In this document: positions 1-7,879 of the stretch, one piece after another | How the letters are laid out: each line of letters starts with the position of its first letter | Position numbering within the stretch: position 1 is the first letter of the stretch | Source: Hyphomicrobiales bacterium | GTDB taxonomy: Bacteria > Pseudomonadota > Alphaproteobacteria > Rhizobiales > Beijerinckiaceae | DNA: 64,000 bases | Direction of reading: 5' to 3' | Assembly (NCBI GenBank): GCA_900470095.1 | Contig: UBZM01000002.1 | Coordinates: forward strand, 87,700-151,699 | The notes under the pieces: model-generated | Database searches by the model: none | What the model was told of the DNA's origin: nothing | Seen by the model: the letters and a program-made list of their open reading frames with translations, nothing else | Program-made: the position numbers and the translations under genes

Positions 1-549
1 CTTGGCCGTCATCGCCTGTCCGGTGGTATCCTTCGCATCGATGCTGATGGTGTAATCGCCCGCAGGCGCATTCACGCCGGTCGAGGTCTTGCCGTCCCAG
101 GTGTACGTCTGGTCGCCCGCATCGAGGTTCCTGGTGAGGGTCTGGACGACGCTTCCCGTGGAATTCTTGATCGTGATGGTCGCGGAACCGCCCCTCGGGG
201 CGTTGATCTTCCACGCAGCTGCGCCGTCCTTCAGCCGCGCGGTCGCGCCCTCGGCCGTGATCGTCGCGCCGATGAAGCCGACGGCGTTGGTCGCCGTACT
301 GGCGGCGCTGAGGCCAAGCAGCGAGCCCAGCGTCTCGTTGGTCTTGAGCTGCTGCTCGACGCCCGCGAACTGCACGAGCTGCGCCGTGAACTGGTTGGTG
401 TCGAGCGGATCGAGCGGGCTCTGGTTCTTGAGCTGGGTCGTCAGCAGCGTCAGGAACTGATCGAAATTATTGGCGATCGAGCTTCCGCCGCCACTGAGAT
501 TGGTGGCCGAGTTGGTGCCAGTGCTCGATGAGGTGTTGGAAACGGTCAT
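1..549 (-). CDS. flgD: Flagellar hook capping/assembly protein FlgD (C-terminus beyond window edge)
   Basis: FlgD is the temporary cap on which flagellar hook subunits polymerise outside the cell. Read on the minus strand from the ATG at 549, the frame stays open to base 1, so the C-terminus is missing. The N-terminal part has the typical FlgD signature (NFDQFLTLLTTQLKNQSPLDP, then QFTAQLVQFAGVEQQ at about residues 35-75), preceded by a Ser/Thr/Gly-rich leader. Later comes an Ig-like stretch with TWDGK and GVNAPAGDYT. It lies 12 bases downstream of fliK on the same strand, so the two are probably cotranscribed. The assignment is firm; only the missing end is unknown. Confidence 0.93.
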   Translation of the reverse strand, partial: MTVSNTSSSTGTNSATNLSGGGSSIANNFDQFLTLLTTQLKNQSPLDPLDTNQFTAQLVQFAGVEQQLKTNETLGSLLGLSAASTATNAVGFIGATITAEGATARLKDGAAAWKINAPRGGSATITIKNSTGSVVQTLTRNLDAGDQTYTWDGKTSTGVNAPAGDYTISIDAKDTTGQAMTAK

Positions 550-561
550 GATCCGCGCCCT

Positions 562-2022
562 TCAGATGCTGAGATCGACGCCGCCGAGCCTGACGAGGCG
601 GCGGATGGGCGCGGGCTGCGCCGGAGTGGCTGAGGCATCGCCGAGCTCGGCGGCATCAGGCTGGATGCGGGCACGGCGCGGCGCCTCGTCGTCCTGCCGC
701 TGCTGGCGGAAACCGGGCTGATCGTTCGGATCGCGCAATGTGATGTCGACGCCGCTATCCGAGGGTTTGAGACCGGCCTGCTCGAAGGCACGCTCGAGCG
801 TCCGCGCATCGCGCTGAAGCAGGTGCAGGGTCTCCACACGGTCGACGATCAGTTTTGCACTGACCTCGCCCTTCTCCGAGATCTCGAGATTGACGTCGAC
901 GCGTCCAAGTTCGGGCGGGTCGAGCCGAATATCGAAGCGCTTGCTGCCGGCAAGTGCACGCAGACCGATCTCGATCGGTACGACATGCAGCGGTGTCGGC
1001 TGGCCGTCAGGCATGCCGCGATGGATGCCGGTCGAAGGCTGCTGCCCCGCCTTGGCCGAGTCGAGATCAGGCAGACCGGCAATGCCTTCCGGTTTGCCGG
1101 AAGGCGGCGCCACGACCGCGGACAGCTCGATCGGCACCCCAGCCTGCTGCACGGCCTCGACCGGCTTGAACAGGTCGGCGAGCGGCTGTCCCGCGGCGAC
1201 TATGGTATTGGCCGGGCCGGTCGCAGTTTCCTTTGATGCGGCGATCGTCGGTCCCGCATGCGGTTTCTCCGCCGGCTTGCCGACCTCGTCGCCTTCGGAG
1301 GTCGACGCGGCAGCATCGATTGCGGAAACAGCGGCCATGACAGGCGCCTCGGCAGCCGGGGCGGCTGTCACGATGATCTGGGCCGGCATAGCTGCCTGCG
1401 CCATCCCGGCGGGAATCCCCTGAGCCGCCTTCGCACCACCTGGAACGGCTTCATTGCCGATGCCTGCCGCAGAGATGTCGCCGCCGACCAACGGCAGAGC
1501 AACGACAACCGGGATGGCCGCCGCCGTGGGAATTGGCATCACCACAGCAGCCTCGACAGGCTTGTCAGCGGAGGCCGCTTCCTTCGGCTCGGAATCCGTC
1601 GGTTTTTCTTCGGCACCAGGCTTGCCAGCGACGGCGGTTTTGCCGGCTGCGGCCTGTTCGGCGGCGGCAATGGCGACGAGCGCGCCGATATCCGGCTTGG
1701 GTTGTGTCGCGGTCGGGGCTGCTTCGGCGGCCTCCGCCGCCGGCGCCACCGCGGTGGGCCCCTTGAGCAGCACCGCGGGCTGCACCGTTGCTAGTGCGGA
1801 GGCGGTTGCCTTCTGCTCCTGTGTCGCACTGGTCTTGCCGCCTGCCTCCGGCTTCGTCGCGGCAGCGTCGTCCTTCGCCGCGGCCGGCACCTCCGGGTCG
1901 CCGCCGCCCTCAGGCAGGCTGAATGGCGCGCCCGCAGCATCGGAGCCGCGCTCTGGCGCACGGCGGCGCGACGCAGTCTGCTCGACATTGGGCGAGGCGA
2001 CTGAAGGGGAGACGGCAGACAT
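562..2022 (-). CDS. fliK: Flagellar hook-length control protein FliK
   Basis: FliK is the secreted ruler that sets hook length and triggers the export switch. The conserved part is C-terminal: FDIRLDPPELGRVDVNLEI, followed by a segment around LHLLQRDARTLERAFEQAGL, matching the Flg_hook domain. The first ~350 residues are Ala/Pro/Lys-rich low-complexity sequence, as expected for the ruler region. I chose the ATG at 2022 (MSAVSPSVAS) because the longer frame opens only with a TTG at 2106; neither start has a strong ribosome site, so the N-terminus is uncertain. It is followed 12 bases later by flgD on the same strand. Confidence 0.88.
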   Translation of the reverse strand: MSAVSPSVASPNVEQTASRRRAPERGSDAAGAPFSLPEGGGDPEVPAAAKDDAAATKPEAGGKTSATQEQKATASALATVQPAVLLKGPTAVAPAAEAAEAAPTATQPKPDIGALVAIAAAEQAAAGKTAVAGKPGAEEKPTDSEPKEAASADKPVEAAVVMPIPTAAAIPVVVALPLVGGDISAAGIGNEAVPGGAKAAQGIPAGMAQAAMPAQIIVTAAPAAEAPVMAAVSAIDAAASTSEGDEVGKPAEKPHAGPTIAASKETATGPANTIVAAGQPLADLFKPVEAVQQAGVPIELSAVVAPPSGKPEGIAGLPDLDSAKAGQQPSTGIHRGMPDGQPTPLHVVPIEIGLRALAGSKRFDIRLDPPELGRVDVNLEISEKGEVSAKLIVDRVETLHLLQRDARTLERAFEQAGLKPSDSGVDITLRDPNDQPGFRQQRQDDEAPRRARIQPDAAELGDASATPAQPAPIRRLVRLGGVDLSI

Positions 2023-2261
2023 CAGGTAAATCCGGACCGCGGACAGGAACATGCCCAGGCCGCGAGCAGCAAGTCTCGCGCCAGGACGCCGTTCCTTTGT
2101 TTTCAAGGCGGTAGCGGCCGTGCCCGGACCGTTCGCGGCAAGATTCTCCTTGCCCTCTCCGATGAGGCGGCAGGATTTGCCGATCGCTCACTGGCCCGCC
2201 CCTGTCAAAGCCGGTATAGAACCGCCACATAGTCGCCTTCGCCAGGATGATCCCGCTCGCC

Positions 2262-3446
2262 ATGACCTCTCCCCTCAACTCCCTCGACATCGCCAGGCCG
2301 CCCGCGGCGACGCGCGTCGTCGCGGCGATGTCCGGAGGCGTGGACTCGTCCGTGGTGGCAGCCCTGCTCAAGCGCGAAGGCTATGATGTCATCGGCGTGA
2401 CCCTGCAGCTCTACGATCACGGAGCCGCTGTCCATCGGGCCGGGGCCTGCTGCGCGGGGCAGGACATTCATGACGCCCGCCGCGTCGCCGAGACGATCGG
2501 CATCCCGCATTATGTTCTCGATTATGAGAGCCGCTTCCGCGACGCGGTGATCGAGCGCTTTGCCGAGAGCTATCTCGCCGGCGAGACGCCCATTCCCTGC
2601 GTCGAGTGCAATCGCACCGTCAAGTTCCGCGATCTGCTCGGGCTCGCCCGCGAACTCGGCGCCGATGCGCTTGCGACGGGGCACTATGTCGTCAGCCGGG
2701 CCCTTGGCAACGGCCATCGCGGCCTCTTTCGCGCCGCGGACGAAGCCCGCGACCAGAGCTATTTCCTTTATGCTACGACGCAGGATCAGCTCGACCTGCT
2801 GCGTTTCCCACTCGGCGAGATCGACAAGGCTCAGACTCGCGCCCTTGCCGCCGAGCTCGGCCTCGCCATCGCCGACAAGCCAGACAGCCAGGACATCTGC
2901 TTCGTGCCGAATGGCCGCTATGCCGACGTCATAGAACGGCTGAAGCCGGGTGCTGCGCGCCCCGGCGACATCGTCCATCTCGATGGGCGCGTGCTGGGCC
3001 GCCATGAAGGCGTCCTTCGCTACACTGTCGGACAGCGCAAGGGCCTCGGGATCAGCACGACGGAACCGCTCTATGTTCTGAGGCTCGATGCCGATCAGGC
3101 GCGTGTCATCGTCGGACCGCGCGAGGCGCTCGGCGTGCGTGAAGTCCGGCTGCGCGATCTCAACTGGATCGGCGATGTCGCGCTGGACGCCTTGCCGCCC
3201 GAAGGCCTCGATGTGGCCGTGCGTGTCCGCTCGACCCGCGCCCCGCGCGAAGCGCGGCTGCTGCGTGACGCTTCCGGCCTCTTGATCGTGCTAGCGGGCG
3301 AGGAGGAAGGCGTTTCTCCCGGCCAGGCCTGCGTGATCTACGACCATGCCGGATCCGGTGCTCGTGTCCTTGGTGGCGGCACCATCATCTCGCCTGCGGC
3401 CCAGGCTGCGGCTGCCCGGCTCGAGCTTGCCCTCGCCGCATCGTGA
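2262..3446 (+). CDS. mnmA: tRNA-specific 2-thiouridylase MnmA
   Basis: MnmA puts sulfur on position 2 of the wobble uridine (U34) in Lys, Glu and Gln tRNAs, using ATP and sulfur relayed from cysteine desulfurase. The P-loop SGGVDSS lies near the N-terminus, the catalytic cysteine is in PCVECN, and the second cysteine is in [10 protein letters not shown]-terminal beta-barrel with VGQRKGLGI follows. Length is about 394-399 residues, normal for the family. An alternative ATG at 2247 adds five residues, but the AGGA that would serve the 2262 ATG overlaps it. It is transcribed away from fliK, leaving about 240 bases for the two promoters. Confidence 0.95.
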   Translation: MTSPLNSLDIARPPAATRVVAAMSGGVDSSVVAALLKREGYDVIGVTLQLYDHGAAVHRAGACCAGQDIHDARRVAETIGIPHYVLDYESRFRDAVIERFAESYLAGETPIPCVECNRTVKFRDLLGLARELGADALATGHYVVSRALGNGHRGLFRAADEARDQSYFLYATTQDQLDLLRFPLGEIDKAQTRALAAELGLAIADKPDSQDICFVPNGRYADVIERLKPGAARPGDIVHLDGRVLGRHEGVLRYTVGQRKGLGISTTEPLYVLRLDADQARVIVGPREALGVREVRLRDLNWIGDVALDALPPEGLDVAVRVRSTRAPREARLLRDASGLLIVLAGEEEGVSPGQACVIYDHAGSGARVLGGGTIISPAAQAAAARLELALAAS

Positions 3447-3498
3447 TTGCGGCTCTACCTCCCCCACCCACGCCACTCCGATCCAGTCGAGCTGCCCT

Positions 3499-4137
3499 AT
3501 GCCTGTGACCTATGACCTCGAAGGCCAGAAGCGGGTCTATGCCACCTGGGCAAAGTTCTACGACAAGGTCTATTTGCGCCTGCTCGCCCGCGCCCAGCGC
3601 GAGGCGGTTGCCGCCGCGTGTGCCTGTGGTCCCGATATTCTCGAAATCGGCGTCGGCACCGGCCTCACGCTGGCCTATTTCACGCCGGACCGCCGTGTGC
3701 TTGGCGCCGACCTCTCGCTCGACATGCTGAAAGTGGCCAACCGCAAGGTCGCCAGCCAGGGGCTGAAGCATGTGAAGGGGCTGATGGTGATGGACGCCTG
3801 CCGCCTTGGCTTCGGCGATGAGCGCTTCGATGCGGTGACCGCGCAGTTCGTCATCACGCTGGTGCCAAACCCGGAACAGGCACTGGATGAAATGGATCGC
3901 GTCCTGAAGCCAGGTGGCGAGATCATCATCTCAAGCCGGCTGGTCGACGACAGTGCGCTGACAGCGCCGCTCTGGGCCGCGCTCGCACCGATCGCCAAGG
4001 CGATCGGCTGGAGCACGGATTTCAAGGTCCGCCGGCTGACGGATTGGGCCGCGCGAACGGGCCGCTACGACACGGTCCATGTCGGCAAGGGCTACTTCAA
4101 GGTCGTCAGACTGAGAAAGCGCCCGGCAAGCGCCTGA
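3499..4137 (+). CDS. pmtA: SAM-dependent methyltransferase, PmtA-like phosphatidylethanolamine N-methyltransferase
   Basis: This is a 212-residue class I SAM methyltransferase. Motif I is ILEIGVGTGLTLAYF and the acidic loop is GADLSLDML. It resembles the soluble Sinorhizobium/Rhodobacter PmtA family, which methylates phosphatidylethanolamine to make phosphatidylcholine; the N-terminal YATWAKFYDKVY and the QFVITLVPNPEQALDEMDRVLKPGGE segment are typical of that family. The frame is open further upstream, but the ATG at 3499 gives the family N-terminus and clears the mnmA stop by 52 bases. Substrate is inferred by family resemblance; another small-molecule or lipid methyltransferase remains possible. 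Confidence 0.8.
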   Translation: MPVTYDLEGQKRVYATWAKFYDKVYLRLLARAQREAVAAACACGPDILEIGVGTGLTLAYFTPDRRVLGADLSLDMLKVANRKVASQGLKHVKGLMVMDACRLGFGDERFDAVTAQFVITLVPNPEQALDEMDRVLKPGGEIIISSRLVDDSALTAPLWAALAPIAKAIGWSTDFKVRRLTDWAARTGRYDTVHVGKGYFKVVRLRKRPASA

Positions 4138-4174
4138 AGCCCGGCCGGGCGCAATCACTCAGCGAGGCCTGCGC

Positions 4175-4519
4175 TCAGCGAAACTTGCTGGTGGAGACCG
4201 GCGCGCTCGCCGCTTGCGGCGCAAAGCCGAAGCAGCCCTTCTGCACCATATTCGGATCGTTCTGCTCAGCCATCCTCTGACAGAAGGTCAGACGCGTGCA
4301 GTAATCGGCGGCAATCCCCATGCCCGAGCCGAGCACACCGAACTGGGTCTTGTAGGAGCAGGATTGCTGCCAGGGTTCGGCAGCCTGCACCGCGGCGGGA
4401 GCCATCATCACGAAGGGCGCCGTCACCAGAGATACGGCTGCCGCGCCAGGGAGCAGGCTCCTTCGGGCGAACAGCCTCAAACTCATCGAGAAGCTGGACT
4501 GTTGTACGAGCGAGCTCAT
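4175..4519 (-). CDS. Small secreted cysteine-containing protein, function unknown
   Basis: The protein has 114 residues. An N-terminal Arg-containing segment (SLRLFARRSLL) is followed by a hydrophobic stretch and an Ala-rich end (PAAVQAAEP), consistent with a signal peptide cleaved near AEP. The mature part of about 65 residues has four cysteines (SCSYKT, YCTRLTFCQRM, KGCFGF), which could form two disulfides. I chose the ATG at 4519 because AGGAG sits about nine bases upstream; a longer frame to 4750 has no such support. It is convergent with the pmtA-like gene. I do not recognise the family. Confidence 0.65.
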   Translation of the reverse strand: MSSLVQQSSFSMSLRLFARRSLLPGAAAVSLVTAPFVMMAPAAVQAAEPWQQSCSYKTQFGVLGSGMGIAADYCTRLTFCQRMAEQNDPNMVQKGCFGFAPQAASAPVSTSKFR

Positions 4520-4834
4520 TTGCGAGGACTCCTGGATCATGGCCTCGCGAGCAACAGCGCCCTGACCCGCCGGCAGCAACATGCTGCCTCGGCCTGCGAT
4601 GACCAACATTTGTGCCCCTCTCCCGTCAGTTAGGCACGCTCGAACCGGGATCAAGCATCCTGCCATTGCAGGAATGCATGGCAGCCCCTGAGCAATTGCC
4701 ATACCCGCCCGGGGAAGGCCGCTCGCATCGGCATAAAGGATGTGAAGCATTCACCAGCAGGCTTGACGGCTCCCTGCTGTGCCCCCTATATCCGCGCCAT
4801 CGCAAGCCACCGGCGCCGCTGTCGCCGGTCTTGG
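4520..4834. other. Intergenic stretch before tRNA-Met
   Basis: These 315 bases hold the promoter side of the small secreted-protein gene (minus strand), including its AGGAG ribosome site, and the upstream region of the tRNA. I see no convincing coding sequence. The open frame on the minus strand here is only an upstream extension of the secreted-protein gene. Confidence 0.5.
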
Positions 4835-4911
4835 GGCGGGGTAGCTCAGCTGGTTAGAGCAGCGGAATCATAATCCGCGTGTCGGGGGTTCGAGTCCCTC
4901 TCCCGCTACCA
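4835..4911 (+). tRNA. tRNA-Met (elongator, anticodon CAT)
   Basis: The 77-base sequence folds as a full cloverleaf. The acceptor GGCGGGG pairs with TCCCGCT with G-U pairs at both ends, the D arm contains GCTCAG and GGTTAGAGC, and the anticodon stem GCGGA/TCCGC encloses loop ATCATAA with anticodon CAT at 4869-4871. The T arm has TTCGAGT, and the 3' CCA is encoded. The TCATAAT anticodon context and the absence of the initiator's three G-C pairs point to elongator Met. Its 3' end is duplicated at 8037-8050. Confidence 0.96.
4898..4911 (+). repeat. Putative attachment site at the tRNA 3' end (left copy)
   Basis: The last 14 bases of the tRNA, CTCTCCCGCTACCA, recur exactly and in the same orientation at 8037-8050. 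A tRNA 3' end as a direct repeat is the usual footprint of tyrosine-recombinase integration. The interval between the copies is about 3.1 kb and carries island-type genes. Confidence 0.7.
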
Positions 4912-4915
4912 ACTC

Positions 4916-4959
4916 CTCGATAAGTCATTGTTATTATTGAATAAAATGACTTTTTCGAG
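4916..4959 (+). terminator. Stem-loop with T-run after tRNA-Met
   Basis: AAGTCATT (4922-4929) pairs with AATGACTT (4945-4952), followed by a run of T. Outer bases CTCGA (4916-4920) and TCGAG (4955-4959) extend the symmetry. It lies five bases after the tRNA, so it is most likely the tRNA terminator. Confidence 0.6.
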
Positions 4960-5062
4960 TGAATTGCACGTGACATCGAGATCGTTCATGCCATTGTTTT
5001 TGTTATATTTTTCAACGCTCTCAATTTAGAACGCACGCTGCTTTAGCGCGAGCCTAGACTGT

Positions 5063-5800
5063 CTAAGGCGGCGTTTCAGCAAGGTCGAGAACGGCCACCT
5101 CCGGGATCAGCACGCGAACGTCGCCGATCCACTCTTCTACGAACATGACGAGCATCAGCGCGCAGTGAAGGACCTCGACGTTGAGCGCGGCGTTCTGCTC
5201 GGAAGAAAATGTGACTGTGCCATTAGCCCGATCCAGATCCCCGAACATAAAGAAGCCGCCGGCACTGTTGGGGTGGCAGATCTCTGAAAGGATCTCGTAC
5301 TGCTCTTTCGCCATTTTCTGCAGCTCGCTGGTTTTCGCGAGCTTCTCCAGGACGGTGACGATGTTCATCGCCTTGGCCGCCGGAAATTCGGATAAGCGAG
5401 ATGGATCCCGCGTAGCCATGAGCCAAGTGAATGCGAGCCGGTCAATCTCGTGGATATTGCGATCGGCAACTGCTTTCTGCAACTGCTCGCGGACGAACCC
5501 CAAGACCGCTAGCGTTTCGATCAGCGCGCGAACTGCTAATGCCGAACCGAGAGGCGATTTTGCGTTCATGGACAGCGCAGCGCCGTCGCATAGGGCTACG
5601 ATCCGGTGCAGCAGAGCTGCGATCAGCGATTTCACTTTCCAGGCGACCTTCGAAAGTGAGAGATCGTCGTCAATAGCGCTGACCTTAATAGGCCGGAGAT
5701 CCGCTAGTCGCTGCACAGAGGCGTTCAGTTGACGCCGAAGTTCTTGATCCCTGGGCGAGAGCTCATCAGCGATCATCCAAGGCGTAGGGCTGCTCAGCAT
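5063..5800 (-). CDS. Mostly helical island protein of unknown function
   Basis: The protein has 245 residues with no signal peptide or membrane segment. It is largely helical. RALIETLAVLGFVREQ (about residues 90-105) and SEICHPNSAGGFFMFGD (about 175-191) recall HEPN-like or DUF5677-type proteins, which carry a conserved Arg/Glu helix and a late His motif; this is resemblance only. Its ATG overlaps the TGA of the methylase remnant upstream (ATGCTGA at 5794-5800), so the two were once translationally coupled. Third positions are less GC-rich than in the core genes, in keeping with its place between the two 14-base repeats. Confidence 0.6.
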   Translation of the reverse strand: MLSSPTPWMIADELSPRDQELRRQLNASVQRLADLRPIKVSAIDDDLSLSKVAWKVKSLIAALLHRIVALCDGAALSMNAKSPLGSALAVRALIETLAVLGFVREQLQKAVADRNIHEIDRLAFTWLMATRDPSRLSEFPAAKAMNIVTVLEKLAKTSELQKMAKEQYEILSEICHPNSAGGFFMFGDLDRANGTVTFSSEQNAALNVEVLHCALMLVMFVEEWIGDVRVLIPEVAVLDLAETPP

Positions 5801-6000
5801 ATGCGCGATCCGGTGATGACGACCTCACACACCCGCTTGCTGTGTCCGCCACCGTCGGCCTGATAGCTTAGTTCGACCGTCTCGATCTTCGCCTAGGCGA
5901 ACAGCTCGCGCACCTCGGGCACGTCGTTCAACGACAAGATGAAGCGGCCTTGAAGGCGCTGTAAAGCGGCTCCCAGCTTATCGAACTGTTCGCAGCCGAA
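5794..6000 (-). pseudogene. C-terminal remnant of a D12-class DNA adenine methylase, with in-frame stop
   Basis: Translating the minus strand from 6000 gives a stretch containing LQGRFILSLNDVPEVRELF, then a TAG stop near 5893-5895, then AKIETVELSYQADGGGHSKR and EVVITGSR before the TGA at 5794-5796. This matches the C-terminus of D12-class (Dam-like) adenine-N6 methyltransferases. The SAM-binding N-terminal part and the DPPY catalytic motif are absent upstream, where IS-like repeats begin, so the gene is both truncated and interrupted. It probably once modified DNA for a phage or restriction-modification system. Confidence 0.75.
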
Positions 6001-6019
6001 TGATCCACGTCAATGTAAT

Positions 6020-6065
6020 GGCTCAGGCGAACTTTGGCTCACGGAGGTGGCTGCTGAAAGGCTCA
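6020..6065. repeat. Three GGCTCA direct repeats, possible IS end
   Basis: GGCTCA occurs at 6020-6025, 6036-6041 and 6060-6065, exactly where the methylase reading frame is lost. Spaced short repeats of this kind are found at the ends of some insertion sequences, for example the IS21 family. No transposase is present nearby, so at most this is a scar. Confidence 0.35.
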
Positions 6066-6109
6066 GGGGGTGGCCACTGGAACTTCTGATCTCGATTGTT
6101 ACGGGCCCA

Positions 6110-6442
6110 TTATCGATCGAGAGCATGCCGCGAATAAACTTCTGCAGTATCCACCAGCAGCAACAGCATCGGCTCGGAAAGCCCAGCTGCGAATGAGCTG
6201 AGGCGCGACTTCAAAAGATCCGTCTTGGAAGCCTTGTCGGGCCGCCCAGAGCGAAGAAGCTCATCCACTGTAGATTGAAGGACTTCGGCGATTTTTAGCA
6301 GCGTCGTCAGATCGGGCTCGCGATCTCCAGTGACGTAGAAACCGTATCTGCGCTCGCTTAGTCCAGCCAATCGCGCGACGCTTGCATCCGAGAGGCCAAG
6401 TTCGCGGGCTCTAATGCGAAGGTTTTTTCCGAACTGTTCCAT
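6110..6442 (-). CDS. XRE-family helix-turn-helix regulator
   Basis: The protein has 110 residues with an N-terminal HTH_3/XRE domain: FGKNLRIRARELGLSDASVARLAGLS, with recognition-helix residues in ERRYGFYVTGDREPDL and the closing LLKIAEVLQSTVDELL. The C-terminal 40 residues (SRLSSFAAGLSEPMLLLLVDT) form a short helix, possibly for dimerisation. It is transcribed away from the BrnA-like gene across 248 bases. Small XRE proteins are typical of islands and prophage remnants, where they control excision or toxin genes; its target here is unknown. Confidence 0.8.
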   Translation of the reverse strand: MEQFGKNLRIRARELGLSDASVARLAGLSERRYGFYVTGDREPDLTTLLKIAEVLQSTVDELLRSGRPDKASKTDLLKSRLSSFAAGLSEPMLLLLVDTAEVYSRHALDR

Positions 6443-6690
6443 GAGAACATTTCGTGCAGACAGAGCCTACGAGCCCATGTAATTTATGTTCTGTCACTAC
6501 AGCACATTCTGATCGTATACGATGTCGTACTCGAAGGCATTAAGCCCCCCTCGACCAAGAACGCTCCTCTCGCAGATGAAAGCCCGCGAAGCGCCTTTAG
6601 CGCAGGCCGACGCCGCGCGGAAGCAGCGGAAAGAGCGCGACAAAAGCGAGCCAGCCCTACGCCGGGCAAATCGCGAGGAAAGGACTGCAA

Positions 6691-6885
6691 ATGGCTTCTG
6701 GAAAAAAATTGCCCGATCTGTCCGACGCGGAAGAGGCCGAAATCCAACGGCAGATCGCAGCAGATCCGGACGATGCCGAAGCGACAGACGAAGAGCTTGC
6801 AAAGCGCAAGCCCTTCGCAGAGGCACTACCGGAACTAGCGGCGATGATCACGCGCACTCGTAGGGCGACTAACCGCAAAGGCTAG
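6691..6885 (+). CDS. Short BrnA-antitoxin-like protein (truncated or stand-alone)
   Basis: The 64-residue acidic protein contains LPDLSDAEEAEIQRQIAADPDD followed by TDEELAKRKPFAEALPEL. This is the N-terminal pattern of BrnA-type antitoxins and related small rhizobial proteins. Full-length relatives continue into a ribbon-helix-helix or similar DNA-binding region; here the protein stops after RTRRATNRKG. An AGGAAAGG ribosome site lies about eight bases before the ATG, so it may still be translated. No BrnT toxin gene is found upstream. Family assignment is moderate. Confidence 0.5.
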   Translation: MASGKKLPDLSDAEEAEIQRQIAADPDDAEATDEELAKRKPFAEALPELAAMITRTRRATNRKG

Positions 6886-6948
6886 CTAACCCTTTTTGGC
6901 GTTCATTCGGGCATAAGCGAGAGCCAACGCGATGTGATGTCCGCGAAA

Positions 6949-7401
6949 CTATCTAAGCCGTACTAACGCCGCGCGCACGGGTTCCAGATTGTAGATGAAC
7001 CCCGTCCAGCCCGCGCGGCGTGCAGTCTCTGACAGCGGTTTTCTAGGTACGAACATCTCCGCCCGTTGCAGGTCGGCAGCAAGATAGTAGATGGCGTGTG
7101 CTGCCATATCTTTTGTGGCGAGCACGAGGAAAAGGGGAAAATAAATGCCCGAACTCATCCGCTCCTGCTGAGGGCCCCACGCAGCTCCTAAGACCGTCTT
7201 TGGCAGCTGGTCGATATCTCTGACCGTTGAGGCCTTCACCTGTCCGAGGTAGCCGCAGAAGTCGCATATCACGTCCGCGCACTTAAAATTGGGCGGAAGC
7301 CGGACGAGTGTCTTAGGTGGGCGCTTACAACGCGGACAAGAACACTCCCGGACCACACGATCCTCTCCAAAAGTTCCTAGTACCTGCCGAGCAGTAGCCA
7401 T
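6949..7401 (-). CDS. Zinc-ribbon protein with possible PD-(D/E)XK nuclease core
   Basis: With the ATG at 7401 (MATARQVLGTFGE, preceded by GGATGG) the protein has 150 residues. Two CxxC pairs are visible, in ECSCPRCKR and VICDFCGY, and the second runs directly into GYLGQVKAS. An Asp followed by a CxxC and then Q-x-K recalls the DpnI / Dam-replacing group of restriction enzymes, which have a zinc ribbon beside a PD-(D/E)XK core. The frame is open upstream to 7857, but that part is Arg-rich, has no family look and overlaps a likely gene on the other strand. Nuclease activity is inference only. Confidence 0.5.
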   Translation of the reverse strand: MATARQVLGTFGEDRVVRECSCPRCKRPPKTLVRLPPNFKCADVICDFCGYLGQVKASTVRDIDQLPKTVLGAAWGPQQERMSSGIYFPLFLVLATKDMAAHAIYYLAADLQRAEMFVPRKPLSETARRAGWTGFIYNLEPVRAALVRLR

Positions 7402-7690
7402 TGGTATCGTCCATCCGTCGCCCATCAACCGACAGACGGCACTGTGACGCCTACGTCTGAAGAAACTGGCCTGCCTCTTAGGCATGAACGGTTCTAAGCT
7501 GATCAGCGCGGTAGTCGTGCTCTCGGAAGGTTCGGCGCCGCGGCAGGCGACGTTAGTAAGACCGAGCAGGCGAGCTCGGCGGCGTAGGCCCTCCCGAACG
7601 ATCCTATGCGAACCATTTGTGCAGATACCGAGCGCCAGATCATGTATGTTTCGTACTTGATTTCGAGCACACTTTGATCGCCACAGGTAA

Positions 7691-7879
7691 ATGCCAAAGC
7701 GCATTAAGGGCCAACGACCCCAACCGGGCGGCGTCCCACCAGCCCATGCAGGCTTAAGCCCAGCGATGCTGGCTTTTGTCCGCGCATTGGCGAAGGCAGA
7801 CGCTTGCCGCGATAATCGGAACCAGCAACAGGGCCGGAAGAGGAAACGCGTTCTCAATCGCCGCCGAACCTCGGCTTGA
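7691..7879 (+). CDS. Small basic hypothetical protein
   Basis: The 62-residue protein contains LSPAMLAFVRALAKADACRDNRN, a helix resembling short uncharacterised rhizobial proteins with an 'ALAxADA..D' pattern, and a basic tail (QQQGRKRKRVLNRRR). Only a weak AGG lies before the ATG. It runs opposite the upstream extension of the zinc-ribbon gene, which supports the short start of that gene. The 288 bases between 7402 and 7690 show no other gene. No function can be given. Confidence 0.35.
   Translation: MPKRIKGQRPQPGGVPPAHAGLSPAMLAFVRALAKADACRDNRNQQQGRKRKRVLNRRRTSA

Noticed and set aside
6522..6863. 113-codon plus-strand frame overlapping the BrnA-like gene
   Set aside because: Its second half is only the wrong frame of the 6691-6885 gene, and it has no ribosome site; the first half alone cannot be supported.
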